From: Ignelater luminosus
Taxonomy: Eukaryota > Arthropoda > Insecta > Coleoptera > Elateridae
Length of the DNA: 64,000 bases
Direction: 5' to 3'
Assembly: GCA_011009095.1 (NCBI GenBank)
Contig: VTPC01001015.1
Coordinates: 1-64,000, forward strand
Position numbers and translations under genes: made by a program. Every line of letters begins with the position of its first letter. The stretch's first letter is position 1. The notes under the pieces were generated by a model. It worked only from the letters and a program-made list of their open reading frames with translations, did no database searches and was not told where the DNA came from. Below are positions 48,276 through 60,557 of this stretch, piece after piece.

Positions 48276-49403
48276 AGATAAATAGCAATGTAATACCAGT
48301 TTGTAAGTCCGTTCCAGGTTACCAAATTCATAATGTGTTCCCTAGCTTCGTAATGCAGATAGCCAAAAGTGAAAAAGAATCAACTATTCAGCATAACTTT
48401 TAAAGAGTCGAGCACCGTAGCGAAGCGATTTTGAAAAGATTATCTAGATTTCTTTCTTCTTTGCGAAATACGTAGCAGAATTGAGCAAGCAGAGTGATAT
48501 CTAATTAATGCGATTTATTGGTCGTCAACTATGTTTGAAAAGACGTCAAAATGGCATAGCTCAAAGACGTCATATAGGAAAGTGAAGAAGACGTTATTTA
48601 AATGCCTTTTGACGTCACAGAAAATGAAACAATACATAACGCCTTATACCAGTTCGTCAATTGCATTCGGGAATTGTATCGGTATGTGCAACAGGTGGTA
48701 AAAAATTAAATTGGGCTATACAAAATTCATCAACCAGATGGAAATATCACAGACCTAGGAATCACGTCAGTACATAACAATGCGTTAAATTGTTGTTTGA
48801 CAGTTTGACGATGTTACAGAATAATCTATAAAAACTTGTATACGAATGTAAGTTCAAATCTTTCATTGCACTTTTTCGTTTTGCGCTTCGTTGTCACACA
48901 TGATGAATTTGCTATAGACAGTATCTCAATAACCTTCTTCATCAATATCTTAAAGTTCTAATATTAGTGGCAAAACAGTCACAACTTCTTGTATCGTTTC
49001 CGGGTTTATCAGTTACATTACCCGTATGATTATGGTTGTTCCGGAGTTTTATTTTATAGATTAGATTAATGCCTATCGTTTATCAGTTCTTGACCCGTAC
49101 CATTTACCATACATCAGCTGATTGTCAAATGGTGACGGGTAAAATTTTCGTAAACGCCTACAAATGTCATTTATTTGGATTCGACAAACCATGCTCAATT
49201 AAACACATGAATTCGACGTCATTTTCCTCTCTGGGAAGTTGCAACATGCAGTTGGAGACAATACTGCACTGTTGTTATCTACATAGAGAGATAAAAGCTA
49301 CTGTTCCACAGGTGATATTTAAGGCACCCTAGTGTGCAACGTTGCAAATGCTATAGCACATATACAGCTTTTTGCATAAATAATGTCGCAGTACATTCTC
49401 TTA
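48276..49403. other. AT-rich non-coding DNA
   Basis: No gene recognised. GACGTC occurs three times between 48541 and 48617 (once as TGACGTCA, a CRE-like palindrome), probably by chance. An 87-codon frame at 49069-49332 has no known motif. Confidence 0.4.
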
Positions 49404-49578
49404 ATGAATGAATTGATCAAATACACGAAATCTGATTTAGCATTAATTACATAAAATTTGTTTCTTAAGGGCCCATAAAACGACTTTGGATAATTAATAT
49501 GAAATTATAGTTCGTATATTTAGTTAATTGCTTCAATAAAGAAATGATTTGCGACATTATTTATGCAAAAAACTGTAC
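49404..49578 (+). repeat. Diverged dispersed repeat, copy 2
   Basis: About 175 bp aligning with 44997-45135 in the same orientation, with insertions such as GGGCCCATAAA (near 49469) and TTGCTTCAATAAA (near 49528). Overall similarity in the alignable blocks is roughly 75-80 percent by eye. It marks an old repeat family not otherwise named. Confidence 0.65.
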
Positions 49579-49579
49579 G

Positions 49580-52500
49580 TTGCATTATAATTGAGCACGA
49601 TATAAATTATCTATTTATTCTTAAAAAACAATTAGCGTCATGAAATATCAATTTTCTTATTTTCTGGACACTTTATAATAACAAATTTTAATTATAAAAT
49701 ACTAAACAATCATAACAAAAATTTTATGTGCGCTTACTCTATATTGAGTTGTAAAGTTTTAGAAATTCTGTCGACCATTATAAGTAAGATAAGATGATGA
49801 TGATGCTCCCTCACGGTTGATGATTCTGGGGCTGGTTAAGGGGATCTAGTGAAGTACGGGTAGGTCTTCTTATAAAGAAACGTAAATTAGCCGACTTTCG
49901 CTGCATTTAGGATTTAAATGAGAATATGGTTAGTTCGACAATGCTATACAGAATAAAGTTTTATCTTCTAAGCTTCTAAAAGAAATCAAGAAGCGAACTC
50001 ATTTAGATTTTATTTTTTGTTTTAGATAAACATTATTAAAATGCATGACAGTTACACTTTCATTTTTATTTCATTCTACTTTAGTAAAAGGTTTCAAAAT
50101 ATAGGTTGTATATTAATATGTTTATACGCATTAGTAATAATGTCAAAATTACCTGGGAAGTCTATTAATCGGATTACACAACACGCTGTATATCGTATAT
50201 CAATCACGTTTACAGTTTGAGAAATTAGATGAAATTATAGGAACAGTAATAAGATACGAATGCATGATAGAAGTAGATTTAATGTTTCATTAAAAATTTG
50301 CAATTCCCATCTCAAAAATAATAACAGGAAATGTGATAATTATCAGACGGCCGTCTTCGTGCAGAATCTTGCAGCAATAACAGCAGCATACAACGTGTTA
50401 TCTTCCAACACGTTACAAACATTCCGAGAAATGCGCCATTTTGTTCTGTTTACATACAATTGGTTAGTAAAAAAATTCTCTAGCAAATTGCTTCAGCGGA
50501 ACGTAATTTACACGTGTTTGTCTTCGGGCAAATTTGAATTTTAAATCCCAATGTCGCTGTTTAGATGTGTACGTATACGTGCGACCGACGTTGCACATTT
50601 TATATGAGAGTAAAATACACAATTTTAATTTTTTTTCCATGTTTTACAAACGTTAAAGCGCTCGCGTATCCCCCTTACGTTATGTATATACAGAAACTTG
50701 AAAGTCAAAGAAGATTTTATTGCATCGTCCCAAAGTCGAAGATCAAGATTGCTCAGTCGGTTGGTATTCGACAGGTTTTTGAAGGTAGGCTAATTGGCGG
50801 AATTTAAGTTATTTTGAACCGAATCGTGATTAGCACACCTTACACAGGTCGACCTTGAGTATATTACACTTCGCATGCTAAAGCAATCAGTTAAAAACCG
50901 AAAAGTATACCTCGTCATAAATTATAATTGTCGAAAAATTGTAGCTACATTACATAACAACCCGCAAGAGTGTGTTACAGTTTTTTATGTCTCACGCTAA
51001 TTATAAATATTGTGCGAAAATTTTCACTATTTCTTAAATGGGTTTGGAAATGAATGTGGGAGTTTTCTTTCTCTATTTACGTTTTAATATGACTAATTTA
51101 TTACGATTTATGGTACATTTTTTTAGACTTTACACCTAGTACAATAACAATTAAAGGATCGCGATCGTTTTCTCATTATGAAAATTTTGTATGATTCATA
51201 GTGTATTATATTTTTCCTATTCACTACTTTAGAATTCATTACTTGTAAATGATTTCCTGTCTTCTTCCGTATATTATTCATTAAAATCAAGGAAGAATAA
51301 AATCTTATTTCCTTAATAAACCACTCCTCACTATTACATGATTCACAATTTTTCTCTTAACTAATTAGATTTGGAGAGAGCTATTAATGTAAATTTATGT
51401 TGTATTTGCACACTATTTATATTTAGAATTTGATTTAGACAAAACCCACCATGTTCTAGATGCATTCGTGTATTGACCACTTGTTGATACGAACACTGTT
51501 GTTTGACGTAAATTGAACTTTTATCTCTTAAAAGTATTTTTAGTAATCTGAGTATTTTTAAATATTACTACTGTTATGACGGCGAAAGGTGGTTACTATT
51601 TTTGAATCTTTGGCACGTATACTACCATTCAAATATTTACTACGCTATTTAATTTGGTTATATCAATGTCATCCATTGTTAAGCTTCTGTCGTAATTAAT
51701 TACAAACATAAAAGGAAGTCAACTTGTTTGTTGCTTTATAGAGACATGTTAGAAAAATGTTTTTCTTCCTTTCTTCCCTTTATGTCGAAATTATGTTGCT
51801 TTCCTAAAGCTAATTCCCAACAAATGGGAATATTTTCCTTCTTCAAAAACAGACAAGTCAATAGATGCTCAGGAAGACAAATTTTTATACAATTTGCTTC
51901 CCTGATAACGGATAATGTTTGAATCGCAGATGGAAATAAATTCACCGTTGTAAACTAAGTATTCATTCACAGCACACCCTTTAATTCAAACAAATTACGC
52001 TAAGTCAAATGTTCATTCAATTTTAATAATTTGCCAACAGATTTAAAATAAAACAACCATTACCGTTGCAGATAAAATTCAAAATAAGTTTTTAATGTCT
52101 GTAACTGTATTTACGGTATTATAAAATAATTTATACTATTTATTTAATTTTTGTTAACTTTTTACGACAATGTTAGAATATAAATTCAACAAACATATGG
52201 GAGATAGACAAGAACAACCCTATAAGACATCTGCTAAAGAGATTTAATTGATAAAGCTAGCAAGGTTAGGAAAGTTCACTTGTAAATTGCCACATATAAA
52301 AGACGAGATTAGTATAGTTCAAGTACTTTATTAGAGAATTATTATCAAGATTTCATTTTTTAGCACGTGCTTTCTAGAAAATTGCCTACAGAATTTATAA
52401 AATGAAGAAAGTTCTTAACATCCTTTAGTTTGAATTGATTTTTCCTTAATATGGGATTTAAATATTAATTCATTAACGGATATTGTACTTTAAACAGAAC

Positions 52501-52940
52501 AAACATCACATCATTCATAATTCATTCAGTAGATCTATGGCATGAAAGTGATGAAAGCGAAATCCTACAAAATTAGAATATTTTCTAAGAAAAAAATGAA
52601 AATCTGTTGATTTGAAAAGATGCCGCTATGCAAATAACGAGTGTCTAATAATGACTGTAAAAACATCGTTACTAGTGATTAGATGACTTTGCTCCTTAAT
52701 AGAATGACTCATTTAGGTGTCCTTTCTGTCATCTTGTTAATGATTTAAGTCTATTATACTGTACTTACGACAATCTAATCCGGCTAGAGACAAGAAAAAA
52801 AAAACTAAGAAATCATCTGTTAAGTATAGATTAGTCATGAATTAAATTAATCTTTTCTATAAAACTTGGAAACAATTCTGATTGTAAGGAAAGTAAAATA
52901 AAAACCTCTTTAGTTATAACACCAATTTCTAGAAGTTTAG
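49580..52940. other. AT-rich non-coding DNA
   Basis: No gene or element recognised. Frames at 50260-50544 and 50565-50807 carry no motif and overlap nothing conserved that I can see. Confidence 0.5.
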
Positions 52941-52958
52941 TGTGCAAATATGTAAAAT

Positions 52959-53014
52959 CGCAGTCTCGGACTGCAGTTTCGGGCTTGTTGTGCCCTCATC
53001 AGCGAGACATAGCG
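52959..53014 (-). ncRNA. Type I hammerhead ribozyme, copy 1
   Basis: Self-cleaving RNA motif, transcribed from the minus strand. 5' to 3': CGC, UAU, GUCUCG (stem I), CUGAUGA (core), GGGC-ACAACAA-GCCC (stem II and loop), GAAA (core), CUGCAGUC with a 2-3 bp stem III and cleavage triplet GUC, then CGAGAC (stem I), U, GCG. Stem I pairs GUCUCG with CGAGAC in six Watson-Crick pairs, then an internal loop, then CGC with GCG. The predicted cut is between plus positions 52969 and 52968. Stem I can extend by about 15 more pairs, between the reverse complements of 53016-53030 and 52944-52958. All core nucleotides expected of the family are present. Activity is inferred from structure only. Confidence 0.85.
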
Positions 53015-53061
53015 GATTCTGCATACTTGCAAACCACAAGGGACTCGCAAGTACGCAGAAT

Positions 53062-53117
53062 CGCAGTCCCGGACTGCAGTTTCGGGCTCGTTATGCCCTC
53101 ATCAGCGAGACATAGCG
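53062..53117 (-). ncRNA. Type I hammerhead ribozyme, copy 2
   Basis: Same architecture as copy 1. Stem II is GGGC-AUAACGA-GCCC. The stem I strand is CGGGAC, so one A-U pair of copy 1 becomes a G-U pair here. The core CUGAUGA and GAAA and the GUC triplet are identical. The predicted cut is between plus positions 53072 and 53071, so a transcript spanning both copies would release a 103-nucleotide monomer. The very short stem III (palindromic ACUGCAGU) is like newt, schistosome and cave-cricket hammerheads, which work best as dimers. The outer right arm (from 53118) is not conserved. Confidence 0.85.
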
Positions 53118-55899
53118 ATAAACTAAAATTCTCGATGTTGGTGTTATGTTATAAAAAAGTTTCCGCTGTCCTACGTTAAAAGTATTAAAAACTTGTTGCC
53201 ATTCTACTGCCACAAGAATGGGTGAACATTCTAAACTTTTTTAAGAAATTGACTCATTCAAGTATGAACGTATGATGATTGAAAGTCACTATTTAGGTTT
53301 ATCAAATTTGGATTTAACCTTCAGACTATAAAATAATGCAGATGCTTGTGCCACTAAATATTAAATGGTGGGCAACAACATATCTTAAAGACAATGAGAC
53401 TCGGATTATACTCTGATAACTTTTTATTCCTTTTTTATTTTCATCTTTAATATGACGAAATAACTGTATTTTGTTTTTTTGCAATTTAACCTAGTTAGCG
53501 TTTAACATTTATCAAATAAATAGATCAACTTCAGGCCCTTTTTAGGACTGATTGCACCAACGACTTAATTGCCATCAACATTTATTGTAGATCAAAAAAC
53601 CATCGTACTTTGCTAATGAGTTTTTTCTCACGAGTCAGTTCTGATAACTTCTTTGCGCTAAGTTCTCAGCAAGCTGAGTTTCGGCAGTGTCCTGACTTGG
53701 TGTACATTTCTTATTATGACAATAACTAACGGTTGAATTACTGAGTTTATCGAACACACCAAATAATGCAGTAAGTTTTTTGACTTTTCTAGTTTTCTCA
53801 GAGTTCAAAGAAAGTTTCTGCATAATTTACTGATTCAAGGTAAATCTACTCACCATCCCCACATCCCATCGTAACTGTAACTTGTATTATTGCCCGTTAC
53901 TCAAAATAAGAGGTGTGATAAAATAAGCAACTTCTTTCCATCAATGGAATGAGCCATGGGTATTGACAATTTGTGTTCATAAGTATGATAGGATGGAAGG
54001 AGTCCTTGTAGAAGCAATTGGAGTCACAAGAAGCTAGTTAATAGGCTCACATGTCAATAAAAAAGCATCGTAAGAAATGTATGAAAAAAGAAATTTTGAA
54101 TTATGTCAAGACACACGTTGTCTTCCTCAAAAACATGTAAGAATTGTGCAAGCATTAACTATCATAGCTTTTGATTAGATGATGCTTCTAATGTTATATT
54201 TGTGGTTCTATAGGATCCGGAATGAAGTTGCAAGCATTGATCATTGTTATATCTTCCGTTGATGAGTTCATAACAAGGTCGAAACGACTATCTGGACGTA
54301 TGAAAGTTGATGCTTACACAATTTTTACATTTTTGGGGAAGTCAATGTCGGGTCTTTATATATACAGGTCGTTGAACAAATGCCATCTAATAAATTACTG
54401 CTTCTAGGAACAAACCAGATACGCCGAAAAGCCTTGTTTTGAAACGACTAAAAACTGTCTTTAATGCCACTTTGCAGATTTATGCTTATGTGGTTATTTC
54501 CATAACCCCAAAATTCACTTTTAGTTTTTTCTTATTACTCGTATTTCAACGGCAATGAAAGTTAATGCTCCGCAAAACACTTATGTTCCGTGAACTTGCA
54601 GGCATTGCACGAAATTATGAAAGATCGTCAGGAAGACTATAATGTTTTAATACAGGATATGCTCTCCCATAGCTTTATTATAGTTAGATTCATGACGCCT
54701 TATTTAAACAGGGTGTCCTTCAAATAGTCGCAGAAATTTTGAAACTTGTTTAGAAATTCCCAACAGAGCAAGAATTACCAATAATCATTTTTCAAGATTG
54801 CACGGTTTCCGAAATACAAGATGTTCAAGTTTCATCTAAAATCTCTTGTCTTCTTAATACCTTCGGAAACAACATCAGCGGAATGAGAATGAGATGGAGA
54901 TGTTGGGTGCCAAGAGTGCGCCTTTTTAGAAAATTGGTGTGTGACAACAATTTTAAATCTACGGTTGACTAAGAGCCAAACAGGGCTGTTGTATGCATGC
55001 ATAAGATGCATCATTTTCGAGTAAAAACGGATTTTTAGAAGTCCTGCAATAGTAACATTTAAGATTTCTTGTTCGTCCAATATCTTTGAACAGTATGTAT
55101 TGACGAGCTGAATTTTTTGGGTGGAGATGAGGGGGGAGGGTTATAACCCAATTATTGCTAAAGTATCGTAAGTACTATTATAATATTATGCATCACCGAA
55201 ATGCCACGCAGGCATAATGGATTGTGATTAGTTCCGTTTTCATCACGCAAAGAAATAAACAAATTGGGAGTAGTTTTAAGTGCCTGTTAGACAAAACAGT
55301 GACAAGACACATTAGATTAAAAGATGTCCTCAACATCTCCTCAACTTTACTATGGTATAAAAAATTTCTTTGACTATTTTATGATTTCCAGATCTTCCAG
55401 ATTCTAGACATCCTCGCAGTAGAGATGAGTAATCATTATGTAATGTTTAACTACTTTCATTAATTGTTGCTTTTTGTGACATATCTTCTTTGACATTATC
55501 TGCATGTGTAAATCCCGTTTTCTATTTTGTACAACAAATATTTTAAAAACTAGCTCCTAGTCGCGTTTACTGAAATCTGAGTTTCCTAATGGATTGCTCT
55601 TTATTGTACCTTTTTTCCGAAAATGTCCTTAAGTAGTTTAGCCTAATTTACAATATTCAAATCTAGTTACAAGCTTGACATTTCCAACCTGTACAAAAAG
55701 GTAGCTCGATGTACTTCCTTCACAATAAAGATCGTAATAATGTCTTGCATATTTATATTCCTATTGGTTATTACAAATACATGCAGCGTTCAAGACAATT
55801 CAATGCCGATAAACATGCTTTCATATAGAAGCTGAGCTCTTCATTTGTAATATACAACTCCCTAAACTAATAGTTAACAATGTGAACAAAGGGAGTGAT
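53118..55899. other. AT-rich non-coding DNA
   Basis: No gene recognised. ACAGGGTGTCC at about 54708-54718 resembles the start of short insect inverted-repeat elements, but no partner arm was found. Frames at 53635-53823, 54222-54407 and 54832-55080 lack motifs. Confidence 0.45.
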
Positions 55900-56140
55900 T
55901 CAGGTACAAGCCTCTGCAAGACGATTGACGGTTTTGGATTAAGCAATAATGAGTTTATGTGCCACTGTGAGTAGACCGAGTTTTAAATCTGAAATCTTCC
56001 AGAAATAAAACTGTCAATCAACATACCTAGGGGTTTGTTTTGATAGCGGCCAGAGACTCGCTGATCGAACTATAGGTATTTTGATATCCTCTGCTAGTAA
56101 GGGTGTGGGGGCAAAGATTGGCAGAAAATCTATGACTAAA
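55900..56140 (+). pseudogene. Possible LINE reverse-transcriptase fragment
   Basis: At about 56022 the plus strand reads YLGVCFDSGQRLADRTIG and continues ILISSASKGVGAKIGRKSMTK before a stop. YLGV followed by D and a helical stretch resembles the thumb region of R1/I/Jockey-type LINEs, where YLGVxLD is conserved. Upstream frames are broken. It is only one block, so the call is weak. Confidence 0.3.
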
Positions 56141-56144
56141 TAAC

Positions 56145-59100
56145 TTTGTTATCTTTCAGGTTAGATGAATTGCAGTTCATTAGTACATAAGTAGGTTAAT
56201 GAATTCTCTGTTACCGCATCACCACCTTTGGGATGTTTGACAAAAATCGATTTTAGGGCTTACCAGAGCTTTTGATGACTTTTTGCTTTGTGTTTACACT
56301 TTCATTCACTATGGCAAACCATTCAATTCAGGTTTCTTCAAACGTGCCCAATAGGTCAAAATTAGGATACACTTTAGCAGATTATCAGTTTATTTTTAAT
56401 AAACGCTATATCAAGTTCGCGTGATGGACTGAATTTGGTCCAATGAGCTTGATTAATTCATTTCCTTACTATTTGCCTCTTTTGTTTTGTTTTGCATTCA
56501 GATCTTTTCCTGTACATAAATTACTTTCTTTTTCAACATCTAGTCCACAAAAGGGATTTACAATAGATTCTTTCGCATTTTAAAGTTTGCTATAAAATTG
56601 GACAATCACTGAAGGCTGTTGTTTTTATTTAGATTCTCCAAAACACTGGACGCAACAATTTAGAAACAAAAAATTCCATAGTTAAATGCATGGCAAGTGT
56701 AACAAACTAATGTTTTGTCGCCAAACTCTTAATATTATTTTCTGTTCTATCAGCTTGAAGTAAGAAACCTGCTGGTCAGTGTATTAAGGATCTTAAGTTT
56801 GGTGAGTGCTGCTAGAGTCTTTTGTTTCATATAATGGAATTTACGGTATTGATCGATGTAATTTGATCATTTCAATAAACAAAAATATTTTGTAAAGGAG
56901 AAATGTTTTTCGTCTTCAGACCAAACAGTAGTACAGTTAAACGTACCCAGCAGCTGCACGTGTTAATTTTGCAAAAAGTTCTAAAGAATGATCTTTTTTA
57001 CCTTTCTGGCCAGAGGTTAAATCAATCACCAATTAAAAAAAGCAAAGTCCAAGTCAAATGGAAAGGTGTAGAACATAATTTTAAATTCGGCATTACTACC
57101 TGGGTTATATGTAAATTAAGTATAAGAACCTGTCTCTTCCCTGAAATTTAAAATGAAATTTACAATCTTCCAGTTTTTATACAAAGAAATAAAACGTACA
57201 AAAGAGCCGCTACTGCGCACATGCTTTTGTGTGTTAGCCGACTATTTTCGGAAAAGAAATAATTTTCATGTTTTTAGTGAAGAATTTCTAAAATTCGATT
57301 GAAACGGTAAGGATCAAGAATAATTAACTAAAGGTCAAATTGGAAATAAAATCTAACCACCCACAATCAAACCAAGACGAACACCTGTTAACTTACATTA
57401 TAACAATTAATCAAAGTACAGGTAATTAATTGCTTGGTTTAATTTCAAACTCACTTTTATTGTAATTCATTTTCATGTTCGGTACATAAAAGGAATACCA
57501 AAACACAATATGACACCGTTGCTTAATTACTATTTAAAATGGAACACGATAAAAATCATCATCCATTTAATTCACTTGCGTAATGACCTCGATTTATCTA
57601 ATTTATCTTCGTGGTGCATCACAGATGAAATGATGCAATAATAATTTTCATGATTCAAGTTTATGCGTGGTGCATTTGCAATATATGGTAGCAACATTTC
57701 TTCTTCTTTATCTGTAAACTCATTAAACCACGTCAGATGTTGATATTTTCAAAATTAGGTTCTCGTCAAAGCGTTCACTAATTAGGAATACTGCTTAAAA
57801 GATGCTAGCAAGTTAAATAATCACATAATTGGAAAAAAAATCCTGGGATTTCATAAATTCTGTTCTGTACAATTTATTTCAGTTTTGTAACTTTTAACCG
57901 GCTAATAAATTTGATGAAAAAAATCAGAAAGATCTTTAAATTGAATACTATATGTTACATGAAGAATTTGTTGTGTAATCAAGTAGCAAGCAATACAAAA
58001 TAGTAGGCTGTAAAAGATGTTTTAAAACACCTGTTATTTGAAATTATTTAATCCTAAGTAAATACCAAAGTGGAATTTCGTAATGTTCGTACATAAATAG
58101 AAAGTAAGAATTTACAATATTTGTTGGCTGTAGTAGTACCTTTTCTAATTTTAAAAATTGAATATTTATGGTAAATTTTAAATTTGTTGACAAAAAAATA
58201 TACACGACTGCTCATCTTTCTTACTACATATAAACTTCACTTTCACTACAGGATTATTAATAAAATACGAGAGGAGAATGAATTATCCTTGTCGTAGTAA
58301 AGTTACCTGAAATGAAGAAGAAAGTGCCAAAGCCGCGGGGGTTTTTGTATTTTGCTTTTGCTACAAAGTTATTAAGTTATTGTAAGGTTACGTAATGAGA
58401 TTATACCGAGATACGATTGTAATTTCTTTATTGCATTGTGTCATAGCTTCGTTTTTATTCACAAAAGTTAATGATGTATTTTATTAAACGTCTAACAAAA
58501 TAATTCAAATGTAGGCATTTTCCAATGTAACAATGGTTATTTACAAAACGGTGCTCCTACATATTTATTTAACGTTAAAAATAGATTAATCTAAAACTCT
58601 ACAAAAAGAGTTACTGTAAAAATTATACATTGTTGGTATTACTTATTACGTGGTATCTCTTCTGGAAAATCTATTATTGTTAACAGCAGAAACAAAATAG
58701 GTGTTTTCATTAAGAAATTATTACGTTGGGCGCTTTGTTCATATTTTCTTAAGTAGGTTTTAAAATTATTAATTAATTAATTAATAAAAGGAACAATTAA
58801 AAGATCATGACTGTTAGGTTTGTAATTTTCAAGTTTTAATAATTCTAACTGAACATAATCGTAACTCTAGTAAAAGCTGCAATAATTTGCGTGGTCGACT
58901 AAAGAAATGCAAACTAATATGGTAGTAATTATATATGTAATTTCAATAAAAACAGAAAATTTCAAGGTTTTGCATGAATGATTCGGAAATCCGTTCTCTT
59001 AAAGACTTATAATTACAATTACTTTCTAGTTAAATCAGTTTAATAGTAACACAGTCTATGGTAGTCATCTGTTCCTTCTTCTTGTGGAAATGCTTTTTTC

Positions 59101-59270
59101 AATCCTGACTAATAAAAGCAATACTCTGCATTGTATGTATTGCATGGAAAAGAGATATTTCAAAAGAAAATGATTAAAGTCTATCAAGAAAGATTTCATG
59201 TAAAGGCGAGAAAAGTTCTCAAACAGACGATAATAATATGCCTTTTAATAAATAATACTATATACAGTAC
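56145..59270. other. AT-rich non-coding DNA
   Basis: No gene or element recognised. The 82-codon frame at 56903-57151 has no motif. A short ATTA run lies near 58768-58785. Confidence 0.5.
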
Positions 59271-59342
59271 AATTCGATAGCTCATTTGATAGAGCCTTTA
59301 TCCGGGCCAATGCTGTGGTTTCAATTCCCATATGAAATCTAA
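59271..59342 (+). tRNA. tRNA-like sequence (pseudogene or SINE head)
   Basis: TAGCTCATTTGATAGAGC at 59278-59295 matches the tRNA D-arm/A-box pattern, including the GCTC/GAGC stem. GGTTTCAATTCCC at 59317-59329 matches the B-box/T-loop pattern at the right distance. The T stem pairs only partly, the first and last seven bases do not form an acceptor stem, and no anticodon loop with the expected T33 is clear. It is therefore not a working tRNA. It is best read as a decayed tRNA copy or the head of a tRNA-derived SINE. The tail cannot be delimited. Confidence 0.45.
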
Positions 59343-59724
59343 TCTTTTTGTGAATCGCCCAAGATATTTATAGCTAATACAACCTGACAACGGTTAAATC
59401 TGCTTTCGTTTTCGTAACTAAGTATTATAGAATCAAAAGAAATGGCAAAAGCTCAGGATGAACTGGAAACGTTCAGTATTAAACGTGCTGATCCTGATTT
59501 AATAATATTTTTATGGTTCTGCTAATCTGGATCATAAAAGGTCTTAGAATTAAACATTTATTTTAAAGCGTACATACATTATTAGAACGTTTTGCTTTTG
59601 ATAACATTACTCAATTAATTTCTGCAAGCAGAAAACATTAACGCTTTTAGAAAAAGCAAAATAACCAAGCCGAAATTAAAAGGTAAAGTGATGGAAACCT
59701 TCAGAGTTGTTACAAAATGGGCCA

Positions 59725-59759
59725 GGAAGAAGAAAAAGAAGAAGAAAAAGAAGAAGAAA
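59725..59759 (+). repeat. GAA-rich purine run
   Basis: Irregular GAAGAAGAAAAA repeats, about 35 bp. In frame they read as a lysine or glutamate run. Many LINEs end in such a run, so this may be the 3' end of a truncated LINE; upstream sequence gives no support beyond that. Confidence 0.5.
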
Positions 59760-60460
59760 CTAACTAAAGTATATGCAATTTATTTAGACTTCAATAGTCC
59801 AAATAGTTCGATACTTTAGGGTTGGTGTGGTTTAATAAATCCGGATTATCGAGTCGTTACATGCTGCGTCTTCTTTTAACCCTCTAGGAGTAGAAATAAG
59901 ATTGGGATCACTTTTGTTTGCCGACGAGTAGGGCTGCGCCATTCAATTCAACAAGCACTTGCGATGGCTCAAGGCCGGGCTTCGCCCTCCATTAGCCTTG
60001 TTAACAGAATAAAACCATTTCCCTACGATGCAACGGATAAATAGCAGAGTCACTGCCAACAATCAGAGTTTTACCTCGCTAGGACCGGCCTGGACAGCTT
60101 AGAAACTCATATAAAAAATATCTTGAAAATAAAAATCAACAAGCTTTCAGTTTGATAACGTTTCCTGTTTCTCCATTAGAATAATTCTAATAGTCGGTCA
60201 TGCACGACGTCACAGCATCGGAAAGAGAGAGAGAAAGAGAGAGAAGAAACACACCAATGCGATCGCGTCACCGTATCGTCAGAGCTACGTAACAACAGTG
60301 GATGGAAAGAGAATTTTGTAAGTTTTTGCAATTAAAAGGATAAAAACTGTTGTATTACTTTCTGGAGAAAACTGGGCGTATTTTGATGAACGATATTCGA
60401 GACTTCTCAACGTAAAGAAGTCGACGTACACAGAGCTCATTCATAAAAGGACTTTCAAAA
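59760..60460. other. Mixed repeat-derived DNA
   Basis: No gene. AGGCCGGGCTTCGCCCTCC near 59971-59990 forms a small hairpin and shares its GGAGGGCGAA core with 36967-36976. A GA-repeat microsatellite is at about 60221-60246. The upper part may belong to the 5' end of the DD41D element that follows, whose terminal repeat I could not locate. Confidence 0.4.
60221..60246. repeat. GA dinucleotide microsatellite
   Basis: GAGAGAGA run broken by single A insertions, just upstream of the DD41D remnant. Confidence 0.9.
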
Positions 60461-60557
60461 GGGTCCCTGAACTTTTGACAGCTGATTGTGTTTATGCTTC
60501 AGGTGATACAGTTGTCATTCTGCAACGTTTGTGTTTTGTCATAGCTATCATTTAAGT

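Larger units (their letters stand above)
52944..53117 (-). repeat. Tandem hammerhead-ribozyme repeat, 103 bp period
   Basis: Two units in a row. The 59 bp core at 52956-53014 recurs at 53059-53117 with three differences. Between the cores, 53016-53030 and 53046-53060 are inverted repeats (14 of 15 paired) around a 15 bp spacer. 52944-52958 (GCAAATATGTAAAATC...) is a worn copy of the 53046-53060 arm. Each ribozyme core is therefore flanked by arms that extend its stem I. GC content is much higher than in the surroundings. On the minus strand each core folds as a hammerhead. Confidence 0.85.

Noticed and set aside
48541..48617. Three GACGTC sites resembling CRE elements
   Set aside because: No promoter or gene nearby; a six-base motif recurs by chance at this scale.
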